Source: an uncultured Muribaculaceae bacterium
Lineage (GTDB): Bacteria > Bacteroidota > Bacteroidia > Bacteroidales > Muribaculaceae
Assembly: GCA_910583525.1 (NCBI GenBank)
Contig: CAJTXL010000042.1
Location: 1-19,640 of the forward strand
DNA length: 19,640 bases
Reading direction: 5' to 3'
The translations under genes and the position numbers were made by a program. The notes below the pieces were generated by a model, which saw only the letters and a program-made list of their open reading frames with translations, had not been told where the DNA came from and made no database searches. This document shows positions 7,828-14,758 of this stretch, in pieces (position 1 is the stretch's first letter; each line of letters begins with the position of its first letter).

Positions 7828-8307
7828 TTATTGCTTTTTGAGTTTTATGGGCGTCCCGATGTTTTCTGTTGTCGGCGGACGGCAAGACTGTCCGTCGCAT
7901 GCCATATATGTTATCTTGGCCGACAGATGCGCCGCGACATGGTCGGTAATGGTAAAAGGAACAGTGAAATCGACATTAGCGTCCCACCAGGCCAGTTTCA
8001 TGCCGAATAATGGGTCGTCGGTTTCGATGGCCTTACGCGACGGCGTCACTGCCGAGCCGAGTTTTATCCCTTTGCTTTCAGATAGGTCGAAAGAAGTGGG
8101 CTTCGGGCCTCCTTCTGGCAAGGTCAGGGCATAAAGATGCCATCCCGGCGCTATTATGGCCTTGAATGTCACCGTGCCGCTGTCGGGGCCGGTAGTTTTG
8201 ATTATAGTACGCCATTTTACGGGTTTTACCGAAGGCTCTGCCGAGTTCGATGCAAAAATCCCGGTAACGAGTAAAAGCAGTAATATTGCGGTTTTGCGTA
8301 TGTCCAT
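7828..8307 (-). CDS. Stand-alone DsbD alpha-domain-like periplasmic protein
   Basis: 159 residues: an N-terminal signal peptide (hydrophobic about 7-20, likely cleaved after ASNSA) followed by one domain that aligns by eye with the alpha domain of the adjacent DsbD. Shared landmarks are PGWHLYAL versus DGWHIYGL, LPEGG versus MPEGG, and YMACDGQSCRPP versus YMACTEEACTPP. The redox cysteines (about C137 and C142, CX4C) are kept. There is no membrane or thioredoxin domain. It most likely docks with DsbD or its clients as a dedicated periplasmic reductant carrier or substrate adaptor (inference from family and position). It is the first gene of the five-gene operon; the gap to dsbD is 6 bp. Confidence 0.85.
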   Translation of the reverse strand: MDIRKTAILLLLLVTGIFASNSAEPSVKPVKWRTIIKTTGPDSGTVTFKAIIAPGWHLYALTLPEGGPKPTSFDLSESKGIKLGSAVTPSRKAIETDDPLFGMKLAWWDANVDFTVPFTITDHVAAHLSAKITYMACDGQSCRPPTTENIGTPIKLKKQ

Positions 8308-8358
8308 ATAGATGTTGAGGAGGCAAGGCTATAGCCCTGCCGGATTATTTGACAGCTA

Positions 8359-8366
8359 CAAAATTA
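8359..8366 (-). promoter_or_regulatory. -7 box of the dsbD-mazG-topB operon
   Basis: TAATTTTG on the minus strand fits TAnnTTTG and is preceded by GAAAATCG, the lead-in shared with other boxes here. The leader to the ATG at 8307 is about 45 nt. The -33 position has TTTC instead of TTTG, so support is partial. Confidence 0.4.
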
Positions 8367-8409
8367 CGATTTTCAGCCGTAATATGAAAATGTAGAAATG
8401 TCCTTGTGC

Positions 8410-8751
8410 CTATTCCCCATTCAAAAGGGCTTCAACTTCTTGTTTTAACAATGGCATGTGGTTGATGACTATGCCCCAAAGTATATCGGGTTTAAGAGAG
8501 TCGTAGGCATGGATTACAAAATTGCGCGTATCTACAATCTTTCTTGCAGATGTGATAGGAATGTCAGGATTACTCTTCAATGTCCGGTTCATGGCTTCGC
8601 CCATGATTTCAATGTTTCTTTCAACCCCTCGTCTGAATAAGGTATCATTGCAGAACGTGGCATATTCTCTTGGCCTGTCTTCCATGAATAATTCTATCTC
8701 AAGGATTGAGGATAATATGTCTGACAGATATTTTCTGAGTTTTCTATCCAT
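8410..8751 (-). CDS. HepT-like toxin (DUF86 family RNase/HEPN)
   Basis: 113 residues, all-alpha HEPN-type protein of the DUF86/HepT family (PF01934). The signature R-x4-H-x-Y is present at R76, H81 and Y83 in RNFVIHAYD. In characterised pairs this motif forms the RNase active site of the toxin, and the tyrosine is the residue AMPylated by the partner antitoxin. The start ATG (8751-8749) overlaps the end of the nucleotidyltransferase gene by 8 bp, the standard arrangement of the pair. Length and motif are intact, so there is no sign of decay. The alternative role as a solitary HEPN domain protein is unlikely given the neighbour. Confidence 0.88.
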   Translation of the reverse strand: MDRKLRKYLSDILSSILEIELFMEDRPREYATFCNDTLFRRGVERNIEIMGEAMNRTLKSNPDIPITSARKIVDTRNFVIHAYDSLKPDILWGIVINHMPLLKQEVEALLNGE

Positions 8752-9046
8752 AAATTAGATGCTTTGTTTCTTCGAGCTCTTCCTTGAAATAGGGATTTTT
8801 GACTGCAGATTCATCGACTAAGTCAACGTCTCTGCCAAATAATGCTTTTAGGGCATGATAAAAGTCGAAATAGTTGTCAGCATAAGTGTTGTGGTCGATT
8901 TCAGAATTGAAATTGACAAGGATGTCGACATCGCTTTGTTCATTGAATTTTGGGGTTAATATGGAGCCGAATGCATATAGCTTCTTTACCTTGTACTTTC
9001 GGCACAAGTCAAACAGCTTCGATATGTTGTCATTGATTAGGCGCAT
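8744..9046 (-). CDS. MntA-like nucleotidyltransferase antitoxin
   Basis: 100 residues from the ATG at 9046-9044; a TTG three codons upstream (9055) is a weaker alternative. This is a minimal nucleotidyltransferase of the pol-beta superfamily. The G-S-x10-D-x-D motif is complete (G27, S28, D39, D41 in GSILTPKFNEQSDVDILV), and a third acidic position is likely in RDVDLVDE. In studied systems (MntA/HepT) the protein transfers AMP to the toxin's active-site tyrosine and so neutralises it. It precedes the hepT-like gene and overlaps it by 8 bp. A -7 box TAATTTTG at 9069-9076 would give a leader of under 20 nt. Confidence 0.88.
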   Translation of the reverse strand: MRLINDNISKLFDLCRKYKVKKLYAFGSILTPKFNEQSDVDILVNFNSEIDHNTYADNYFDFYHALKALFGRDVDLVDESAVKNPYFKEELEETKHLIYG

Positions 9047-9068
9047 ATAAATCAATCTTATATGGTTA

Positions 9069-9076
9069 CAAAATTA
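9069..9076 (-). promoter_or_regulatory. -7 box of the mntA-hepT pair
   Basis: TAATTTTG on the minus strand, preceded by TAAAATCAT as at other boxes in this window. No clear -33 TTG is seen at 19-21 bp. The predicted leader to the ATG at 9046 is short, about 18 nt. Confidence 0.4.
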
Positions 9077-9163
9077 ATGATTTTAGTCGGATAAATGTTC
9101 ATGTCAATCTCAAAATCCGTGAGTAATCCGAATAAAACGTATTTTTTGATATGGCCGTTGCTA

Positions 9164-10126
9164 TTAAATAGTGATGTTCGTTTGCTCTTGAGCTTTGATT
9201 TTCTCCCAATTGAACAAGCCGAGCAGTTCGTCGAGCGATATGTCTGACGGCTTGTCGGTCAGTCCGGCCATGGCTGCGACAAGTCCTAAAATCTGCTGAG
9301 GGCTTTTTCGGGTGCGCAGTTCGGCCATACCTACGCCGCTGTCGCGTTTTGACAGCCGTATGCCGTTTTCGTTGCATACCAATGGCAGATGGGCGAACTC
9401 GGGCGCGTCGGCTCCGAGCAGGCCGTAGAGATAAATCTGTTGCACGGACGACAGCAGCAGGTCGCAGCCGCGCACGACTTCTGTTACGCCCATGGCGGCA
9501 TCGTCGACCACTACCGCGAGCTGATATGCCCATGCGCCGTCGGCACGCCGCAGCACGAAGTCGCCGCAGTGCCGTGCGAGGTTCACCGTCTGTTTACCGA
9601 ATACCCTGTCGCAGAAAGTGATTTCTTCGTCGGGTACGTAGAGGCGTGTGGCGCCACGGATTTCGGTGCACTGAGCCGGAAATGGCGGCGCAGCGGCAGG
9701 GCGGCATGTGCCGGCATACACAATGCGGCCGTCGCTCTGATGCGGAGCCTGCGATGCCATGATGTCGGCTCTCCGGCATCGGCAAGGATATGTCAGTCCT
9801 GTGGCTTTCAGCTTTTCGAGAGCTTCGTTGTAGAAGTCGTTTCTCAGGCTTTGGACGTAAGGTCCGTTGGTCCCTTTGTTGCCGATGCCGCCTTCGTCCC
9901 ATTCGAGGCCGAGCCACTGCAGGTCGTCTTCGATTTGCCGTGCATATTCGGGCTTGGAGCGTTGTGGGTCGAGGTCTTCGATGCGCAGTAGCCAGCGTCC
10001 GCCGGCGGAGCGCGCCGACAGCCACGACAGCACGGCCGTATAGATGTTGCCAAGGTGCATGCGCCCCGAAGGCGACGGAGCAAAGCGCCCGATTGTCTGT
10101 TTTATATTTGTCTTTGCATTTTCCAC
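9164..10126 (-). CDS. gluQ: Glutamyl-Q tRNA(Asp) synthetase
   Basis: 320 residues. A class I synthetase core resembling the catalytic half of glutamyl-tRNA synthetase but lacking the anticodon-binding domain, as in GluQ-RS (YadB). Features are GRFAPSPSGRMHLGN with the HIGH-equivalent HLGN at 24-27, RIEDLDPQR, a zinc site C115-x-C117...Y137-x3-C141 in the pattern of GluQ-RS, and a KMSKS-equivalent RLSKR at about 257-261. The enzyme activates glutamate without tRNA and attaches it to queuosine 34 of tRNA-Asp. The start must be the GTG at 10126-10124: no in-frame ATG occurs before Met23, which lies inside the HLGN motif. A possible -7 box ends only 4 nt upstream of this GTG. The gene is divergent from the YitT gene. 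Confidence 0.93.
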   Translation of the reverse strand: MENAKTNIKQTIGRFAPSPSGRMHLGNIYTAVLSWLSARSAGGRWLLRIEDLDPQRSKPEYARQIEDDLQWLGLEWDEGGIGNKGTNGPYVQSLRNDFYNEALEKLKATGLTYPCRCRRADIMASQAPHQSDGRIVYAGTCRPAAAPPFPAQCTEIRGATRLYVPDEEITFCDRVFGKQTVNLARHCGDFVLRRADGAWAYQLAVVVDDAAMGVTEVVRGCDLLLSSVQQIYLYGLLGADAPEFAHLPLVCNENGIRLSKRDSGVGMAELRTRKSPQQILGLVAAMAGLTDKPSDISLDELLGLFNWEKIKAQEQTNITI

Positions 10127-10130
10127 CCTG

Positions 10131-10138
10131 CAAAAATA
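10131..10138 (-). promoter_or_regulatory. Candidate -7 box of gluQ
   Basis: TATTTTTG on the minus strand, preceded by GGCTAAAAATCGC, fits the local promoter pattern. It ends 4 nt before the GTG start of gluQ, so transcription from it would give a nearly leaderless message. No -33 element is evident. Confidence 0.3.
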
Positions 10139-10159
10139 GCGATTTTTAGCCTAAGGGTA

Positions 10160-10188
10160 TTGTGTAAGCAAGATTTTTGTTACTTTTG
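10160..10188 (+). promoter_or_regulatory. Promoter of the YitT-cyd operon
   Basis: The -7 box TACTTTTG (10181-10188) has a TTG (10160-10162) 18 bp upstream. The start would fall near 10194, leaving a leader of about 50 nt to the YitT ATG at 10243. Because the box lies inside the upstream extension of the YitT frame, it also argues against a start at 10177. Confidence 0.55.
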
Positions 10189-10242
10189 CACCGACATCGT
10201 AAAGTTTTGGCAACCTCTAAATTTCAACACGCTTTCGGCGTT

Positions 10243-11190
10243 ATGGATAAAATCAAAATTTGGCGCACTACGCGCGACTATATTTTCATTACACTCGGCA
10301 TGGCCATCTATGCGCTTGGCTTTTGCGGTTTTATTCTGCCTGAAAAGGTGGTGATAGGCGGTCTTGCCGGTATCGGTACGATTGTCTACTTTCTTACCGG
10401 CATTCCTGTGGCCGTGACCCAATATGTGATGAACCTCATACTGCTTGCGATAGCCTATAAGATTGTCGGCAAACAATTTGTGGTGGGTACTATTTTCGGC
10501 GCCACGATGATGTCGGTGTTCGTAGGTATCTTTCAGCCTCTTTTTGCCGACGGTTTTACCGACGAGCCTTTTATGAATGTCGTCATCGGAGGCATATGTG
10601 CCGGTGTCGGCGTCGGCATGGCCTATACGCACAACGGCAGCAGCGGCGGCACCGACATCGTGGCCGCAATGGTGTCGAAATATACGAACGTGACCGTCGG
10701 GCGTATGATGCTCTATGTCGACATGACCATCATCTCGTCGTCGTTCTTCCTGTTCCATAACCTCGACAGGGTGGTCTACGGTTTTGTAGTCCTGGTGCTT
10801 GCGGCATATGTGGCCGATATGGTAATCAATACCAACCGTCAGGCGGTGCAGTTTACCATCTTCTCCAAGAAGTGGCAGGAGATTGCCACGGCTATCAACA
10901 ACGACGCCAAACGCGGATGCACGGTTCTTACGGGTATGGGCTGGTATTCCAAGCAGGAAGTCAAAGTGCTGCTTGTGATGTGCCGAAAGATAGAATCGGT
11001 GACAATAGCACGTATCATAAAATCGATAGACCCTGACGCATTTACCACGCAGGGCAATGTCAACGGAGTATATGGCAAAGGTTTTGATGTGCTCAAGGTG
11101 AAGATGAAATCGCCCGACCAGCAGCATGAACATGCCGGAGTGTCGCAGCCGGTGTCTGACGGTTCGGCTCATATACCGCCTAAAATCTGA
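10243..11190 (+). CDS. YitT family membrane protein (DUF161/DUF2179)
   Basis: 315 residues from ATG 10243 (MDKIKIWRTTRDYIFITLG). The frame is open to 10177, but that segment contains the promoter. The N-terminal half (about 15-200) has five or six hydrophobic helices with conserved YitT features: GFILPEKVVIGGLAGIGTIVYFLTGIPV near the start and a glycine-rich GGTDIVAAMV segment (PF02588). The C-terminal cytosolic part (about 215-295) matches DUF2179 (PF10035), including GCTVLTGMGWYSKQEVKVLLVM and the ending FTTQGNVNGVYGKGF. The function of the family is not established; transport is often supposed. It ends 3 bp before the DUF4492 gene, so it appears to head the cytochrome bd transcript. Confidence 0.9.
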   Translation: MDKIKIWRTTRDYIFITLGMAIYALGFCGFILPEKVVIGGLAGIGTIVYFLTGIPVAVTQYVMNLILLAIAYKIVGKQFVVGTIFGATMMSVFVGIFQPLFADGFTDEPFMNVVIGGICAGVGVGMAYTHNGSSGGTDIVAAMVSKYTNVTVGRMMLYVDMTIISSSFFLFHNLDRVVYGFVVLVLAAYVADMVINTNRQAVQFTIFSKKWQEIATAINNDAKRGCTVLTGMGWYSKQEVKVLLVMCRKIESVTIARIIKSIDPDAFTTQGNVNGVYGKGFDVLKVKMKSPDQQHEHAGVSQPVSDGSAHIPPKI

Positions 11191-11193
11191 GCT

Positions 11194-11424
11194 GTGGCGA
11201 ATACCGCTTCTTTATTCCGGCGCGCTTTGGCTTTTTATATCGACGGTTTCCGAAACATGACCGTCGGGCGTAAACTATGGGCGCTGATAATCGTCAAACT
11301 GGTGCTCTTCTTTGCTGTCCTGAAAATTTTCTTTTTCCCGGACATTCTTGCAACAGAATATGATAACGACAATGACCGTGCCGCAGCCGTAAGGCATGCG
11401 CTAACAAGTGAAATAAAACCTTAA
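11194..11424 (+). CDS. DUF4492 small membrane protein upstream of cydA
   Basis: 76 residues starting with GTG at 11194, only 3 nt after the YitT stop. One hydrophobic helix (about 28-50, LWALIIVKLVLFFAVLKIFFFPDIL) is preceded by a basic amphipathic segment (FRRALAFYIDGFRNMTVGRK) and followed by an acidic, soluble tail. The sequence FYIDGFRNMTVGRKLW is typical of DUF4492, a family found immediately before cydA in Bacteroidetes and some epsilonproteobacteria. A role as accessory subunit or assembly factor of the oxidase, comparable to CydX, is a reasonable inference but unproven. Internal Met22 is an alternative start that would shorten the N-terminus. Confidence 0.85.
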   Translation: MANTASLFRRALAFYIDGFRNMTVGRKLWALIIVKLVLFFAVLKIFFFPDILATEYDNDNDRAAAVRHALTSEIKP

Positions 11425-11434
11425 TAATATTACT

Positions 11435-13000
11435 ATGAATGATTTGATAGGCTTAGTCGACTGGTCGAGGGCGCAGTTTGCCCTCACGGCCATGTACCAT
11501 TGGCTTTTTGTGCCGCTTACCATAGGTCTGTCGGTGATAGTCGCCATTATGGAGACGGTTTACGTTCGCACCGGCAAAGAACGATGGAAGGGCATCACCA
11601 AATTCTGGATGACGCTTTTCGGCATCAATTTCGCCTGCGGTGTAGCCACCGGCCTTATACTTGAGTTTGAGTTCGGCACCAACTGGTCGAATTACAGCTG
11701 GTTCGTGGGCGACATTTTCGGCGCTCCGCTTGCCGTTGAAGGCATACTCGCATTCTTTATGGAGGCGACATTCGTAGCCGTTATGTTCTTCGGCTGGAAC
11801 AAGGTCAGCCGAGGCTTCCACCTTGCATCGACGTGGCTTACCGCACTCGGTGTGTCGCTGTCGGCATACTGGATTTTGGTTGCCAATGCTTGGATGCAGT
11901 CGCCCGTCGGCATGGAGTTCGACCCGGCGCAGATGCGTAACGTTATGACCGATTTCTTCGCCGTGGCATTCAGCCCGGTAGCCGTCAACAAATTTTTCCA
12001 TGCCGTTTTCAGCGGCTGGACGCTTGCCGGCGTGTTTGTCATCGGAGTAAGCTCTTGGCTGCTATGGCGCCGCCGCAATGTGCCCGCAGCTGTAAGCTCG
12101 ATGAAAATAGGCACATGGGTGGGGCTTGCAGGCATACTCCTTACATTGTGGACGGGCCATGGCTCGGCAGTACAGGTTGCGCGAGTGCAGCCAATGAAAC
12201 TCGCAGCTATGGAAGGCCTGTACCGCGGCTCTGTCGGTCAAGACATTGTGGGTGTGGGATTTTTGAAACCTGAGGCATCGCGCACGGCCGAAGAGCCGAT
12301 GGCGTTCAGCGTCGACATACCTTACGGCCTTTCATATCTTATATATGGCAATGGCGACGGCTTTGTGCCCGGTATCGACGATTTGATAGACGGCCGTAGC
12401 ATCACGGCTGACGGCGACACCGTCTACGGGCTGAGCTATGCCGACAAGATGTCGCTCGGAAAGAAAGCGCAGGATGCGCTAAGGGCATACGGCGAGGCGC
12501 AGGTCGCAGGCGATACCGAAGCTATGGCTGCCGCTGCCACCGCCGTAAAGGCGAATTTCGACTACTTCGGCTATGGCTATCTGCCTTCGCCCGAAGCCGC
12601 CGTGCCTAATGTCGACATGACATTCTATTCGTTCCGCATAATGGTTATTGCCGGTGGCTTCCTTTTGGCCTTGTTCATTTTCATGCTCTTTGTGTGCTAC
12701 CGCAGTCCGAAGTTCCTCGAAAAGCCTTGGCTGTGCTGGCTCGGCATGCTTTCGGTGGTTGTCGTTTGGGTATGCAGCCAATCGGGCTGGGTGCTCGCCG
12801 AGGTAGGGCGACAGCCATGGGTGATACAGGACCTTATGCCTACAACAGCGGCGATTTCGGGCATTCCGACGAGTTCTGTCAAACTGACATTTTGGCTTTT
12901 TGCTCTTATTTTCACAGGCCTTCTCGTTGCAGAGATAAGCATTATGCTGCGATATATATCGTCGGCATCTAAAACAGACATTCAGAAAGTTCAACACTAA
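11435..13000 (+). CDS. cydA: Cytochrome bd ubiquinol oxidase subunit I
   Basis: 521 residues, about the same as E. coli CydA. Conserved residues can be placed: H22 (heme b595/d region, MYHW), E102 and E110 (GAPLAVEGILAFFMEATF), H189 (FFHAVFSGW, heme b558), K255 and E260 of the quinol-binding Q loop (QPMKLAAMEG), M403 (FRIMV, heme b558), and the invariant GRQPW. The Q loop carries a long insertion (about 260-390), as in the long-loop class. With CydB it oxidises quinol and reduces oxygen at high affinity in the inner membrane. This suits a gut or other low-oxygen Bacteroidales that scavenges traces of oxygen ('nanaerobe' respiration). It lies 10 bp after DUF4492 and 12 bp before cydB. Confidence 0.96.
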   Translation: MNDLIGLVDWSRAQFALTAMYHWLFVPLTIGLSVIVAIMETVYVRTGKERWKGITKFWMTLFGINFACGVATGLILEFEFGTNWSNYSWFVGDIFGAPLAVEGILAFFMEATFVAVMFFGWNKVSRGFHLASTWLTALGVSLSAYWILVANAWMQSPVGMEFDPAQMRNVMTDFFAVAFSPVAVNKFFHAVFSGWTLAGVFVIGVSSWLLWRRRNVPAAVSSMKIGTWVGLAGILLTLWTGHGSAVQVARVQPMKLAAMEGLYRGSVGQDIVGVGFLKPEASRTAEEPMAFSVDIPYGLSYLIYGNGDGFVPGIDDLIDGRSITADGDTVYGLSYADKMSLGKKAQDALRAYGEAQVAGDTEAMAAAATAVKANFDYFGYGYLPSPEAAVPNVDMTFYSFRIMVIAGGFLLALFIFMLFVCYRSPKFLEKPWLCWLGMLSVVVVWVCSQSGWVLAEVGRQPWVIQDLMPTTAAISGIPTSSVKLTFWLFALIFTGLLVAEISIMLRYISSASKTDIQKVQH

Positions 13001-13012
13001 ACCCTCTAATCT

Positions 13013-14152
13013 ATGGAAACTATTGAAATGCTGCAGGCCTACTGGTGGCTGCTTATTGCCGTTCTTGGTGCGGTTTTGGTGTTTTTGCTTTTCGTTCAGG
13101 GTGGGCAGTCGATGCTGTATTGCCGCAGTACCGAGGCCGAACGTCAGCTTATGGTAAATTCGCTCGGTCGCAAGTGGGAGTTCACGTTCACGACCCTTGT
13201 GGTTTTCGGCGGCGCTTTCTTTGCCTCGTTCCCCTTGTTCTACAGCACAAGTTTCGGCGGCGCATATTGGCTGTGGATGCTGATATTGTTCAGCTTTGTG
13301 CTGCAGGCCGTAAGCTATGAGTTCAGACGTAAGCGTGGAAATATCTACGGCACAAAAATATATGACGGCTTTCTGATGTTCAACGGCCTGTTCGGCTGCG
13401 TTCTTCTCGGCGTGGCCGTCGGCATGCTGTTTTTCGGCGGCGATTTCACGGTTGCCAAGTCCAACATTCTCGACGGCTCGGCTCCCGTCATTTCGCAGTG
13501 GGGGCCGCTGCACGGCCTCGAAGCCATAGCATGTTGGAAAAATCTGCTTTTGGGCTTCACCGTATTCTTCCTCGCCCGTACCATGGCCGCTCTATATTTC
13601 ATCAACAATATAGGTGGCGACGAGGCTTTCACCTTGCGTATGCGCCGTAAAGTGCTGGTGAACGGCTTGGTTTTTGCCGTTCTGTTCGTCGGTTTTACCG
13701 TTCTTCTTATGGTGTCCGATGGCCTGCGCTATGTCGACGGCGTCTTCGTCAGCGAGCCGAACATTTATCTGCATAATCTGCTGTCTATGTGGTGGCTTGC
13801 AGTCGTGTTCCTGTCGGGTGTGGTCGCCGTTCTTTACGCCATATTCCGTTCGGCATTCGACAGCCGTTGGCGTTCGGGCATATGGTATGCCGGTTTTGGT
13901 GCTGTCGGTGTCGTGGTCGTGCTTTTCCTTATAGCAGGCTATTGCTCGACTGCCTATCTGCCTTCGACAGCCGATGCGGCATCGTCGCTGACCATAGCAA
14001 ACAGCTCCTCTTCGGAGTTCACGCTGAGCGTTATGAGCTGTGTGTCGGTACTTATACCTTTCGTGCTCGCATATATATGGTATGTGTGGCGCAAGATGAA
14101 CGCTACGCCGCTTACCGACAAAGAGCTGAAATCGGAGTCGCACACTTATTGA
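13013..14152 (+). CDS. cydB: Cytochrome bd ubiquinol oxidase subunit II
   Basis: 379 residues with eight or nine hydrophobic helices, the usual size and topology of CydB (PF02322). Typical segments are WWLLIAVLGAVLVFLLFVQGGQSML at the N-terminus (the family's GGxD/QSM-like start), EFTFTTLVVFGGAFFASFPLFYSTSFGG, and the C-terminal helix followed by YVWRKMNATPLT. It pairs with CydA as the structural partner. The 12-bp gap after cydA and the absence of any terminator show cotranscription. The N-terminal GGQSM replaces the GGxDLG seen in many CydB proteins, a variation I believe is common in Bacteroidetes. Confidence 0.95.
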   Translation: METIEMLQAYWWLLIAVLGAVLVFLLFVQGGQSMLYCRSTEAERQLMVNSLGRKWEFTFTTLVVFGGAFFASFPLFYSTSFGGAYWLWMLILFSFVLQAVSYEFRRKRGNIYGTKIYDGFLMFNGLFGCVLLGVAVGMLFFGGDFTVAKSNILDGSAPVISQWGPLHGLEAIACWKNLLLGFTVFFLARTMAALYFINNIGGDEAFTLRMRRKVLVNGLVFAVLFVGFTVLLMVSDGLRYVDGVFVSEPNIYLHNLLSMWWLAVVFLSGVVAVLYAIFRSAFDSRWRSGIWYAGFGAVGVVVVLFLIAGYCSTAYLPSTADAASSLTIANSSSSEFTLSVMSCVSVLIPFVLAYIWYVWRKMNATPLTDKELKSESHTY

Positions 14153-14161
14153 TATAGAGTA

Positions 14162-14749
14162 GTGGGTAGCTTCCATACCATATCGTCGCCGTCCGAGGCC
14201 AAGTACACCGAGAAGATGAGCAAGTTTCTTGCCTTTGTCCATCCGGTGTGCTCGGCTTCGGATGCAAAGGCAGTGGTCGCCGACTACCAGAAGCGCTACC
14301 ATGATGCACGCCATGTATGTTGGGCGTATATGCTCGGGTCGGCCCGTGCCGAATATCTCAGCAGCGACAACGGCGAGCCGTCGGGGACAGCCGGAAAACC
14401 CATTCTCGGGCAGATAAACTCTTTCGGGCTTACCGATGTCGTGGTGGTAGTGGTGCGTTACTTCGGCGGCATCAAACTCGGCACATCGGGTTTGATTGCG
14501 GCATACCGCGAGGCCGCGAGGTTGGCGCTTTCCGAAGCCATCGTGGAAGAGCGTCACGATATGGCCGACATAAGCTTTTCCTTTCCTTATTTGGCGATGA
14601 ATGATGTGATGAAGCTTACCAAAAGCAGCGATGTGTCGGTTGTCGGGCAGTCGTTCGACAACATCTGCTCGATGACCCTACGTGTAAAACTTGACGATGC
14701 CGAAGCTCTTAAAAGCCGTCTGTCGGATATAGACGGTGTAACCCTCTAA
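14162..14749 (+). CDS. YigZ/IMPACT family protein (UPF0029)
   Basis: 195 residues beginning with GTG at 14162, 9 bp after cydB. The N-terminal domain has the family signatures KMSKFLAFV, DNGEPSGTAGKPIL (about 70-83) and VVVVVRYFGGIKLGTSGLIAAY (about 95-116). The C-terminal domain of about 60 residues is the DUF1949-like part. The start is supported because family members begin with a sequence like the FHTISSPSEAKYTEKMSKF seen here, and no upstream ATG is in frame near it. Eukaryotic IMPACT regulates GCN2; the bacterial role is unknown, possibly linked to nucleic acid or ribosome binding. It probably shares the cyd transcript. Confidence 0.9.
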   Translation: MGSFHTISSPSEAKYTEKMSKFLAFVHPVCSASDAKAVVADYQKRYHDARHVCWAYMLGSARAEYLSSDNGEPSGTAGKPILGQINSFGLTDVVVVVVRYFGGIKLGTSGLIAAYREAARLALSEAIVEERHDMADISFSFPYLAMNDVMKLTKSSDVSVVGQSFDNICSMTLRVKLDDAEALKSRLSDIDGVTL

Positions 14750-14758
14750 AATAGTAAT

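Noticed and set aside
8363..8383. ATTACG/CGTAAT inverted repeat as an operator
   Set aside because: Only 6-bp arms in A/T-rich promoter sequence; chance is a sufficient explanation.
10180..11172. 330-codon minus-strand open frame opposite the YitT gene
   Set aside because: It is His/Arg-rich with no family resemblance and lies exactly opposite a well-supported membrane protein. It results from codon bias of the plus strand.
12479..13513. 344-codon minus-strand open frame opposite cydA/cydB
   Set aside because: Low-complexity charged sequence spanning two real genes and their junction; shadow coding.
13592..14557. 321-codon minus-strand open frame opposite cydB and the YigZ gene
   Set aside because: Composition is of shadow type, it crosses a gene boundary, and it has no recognisable domain or plausible start.
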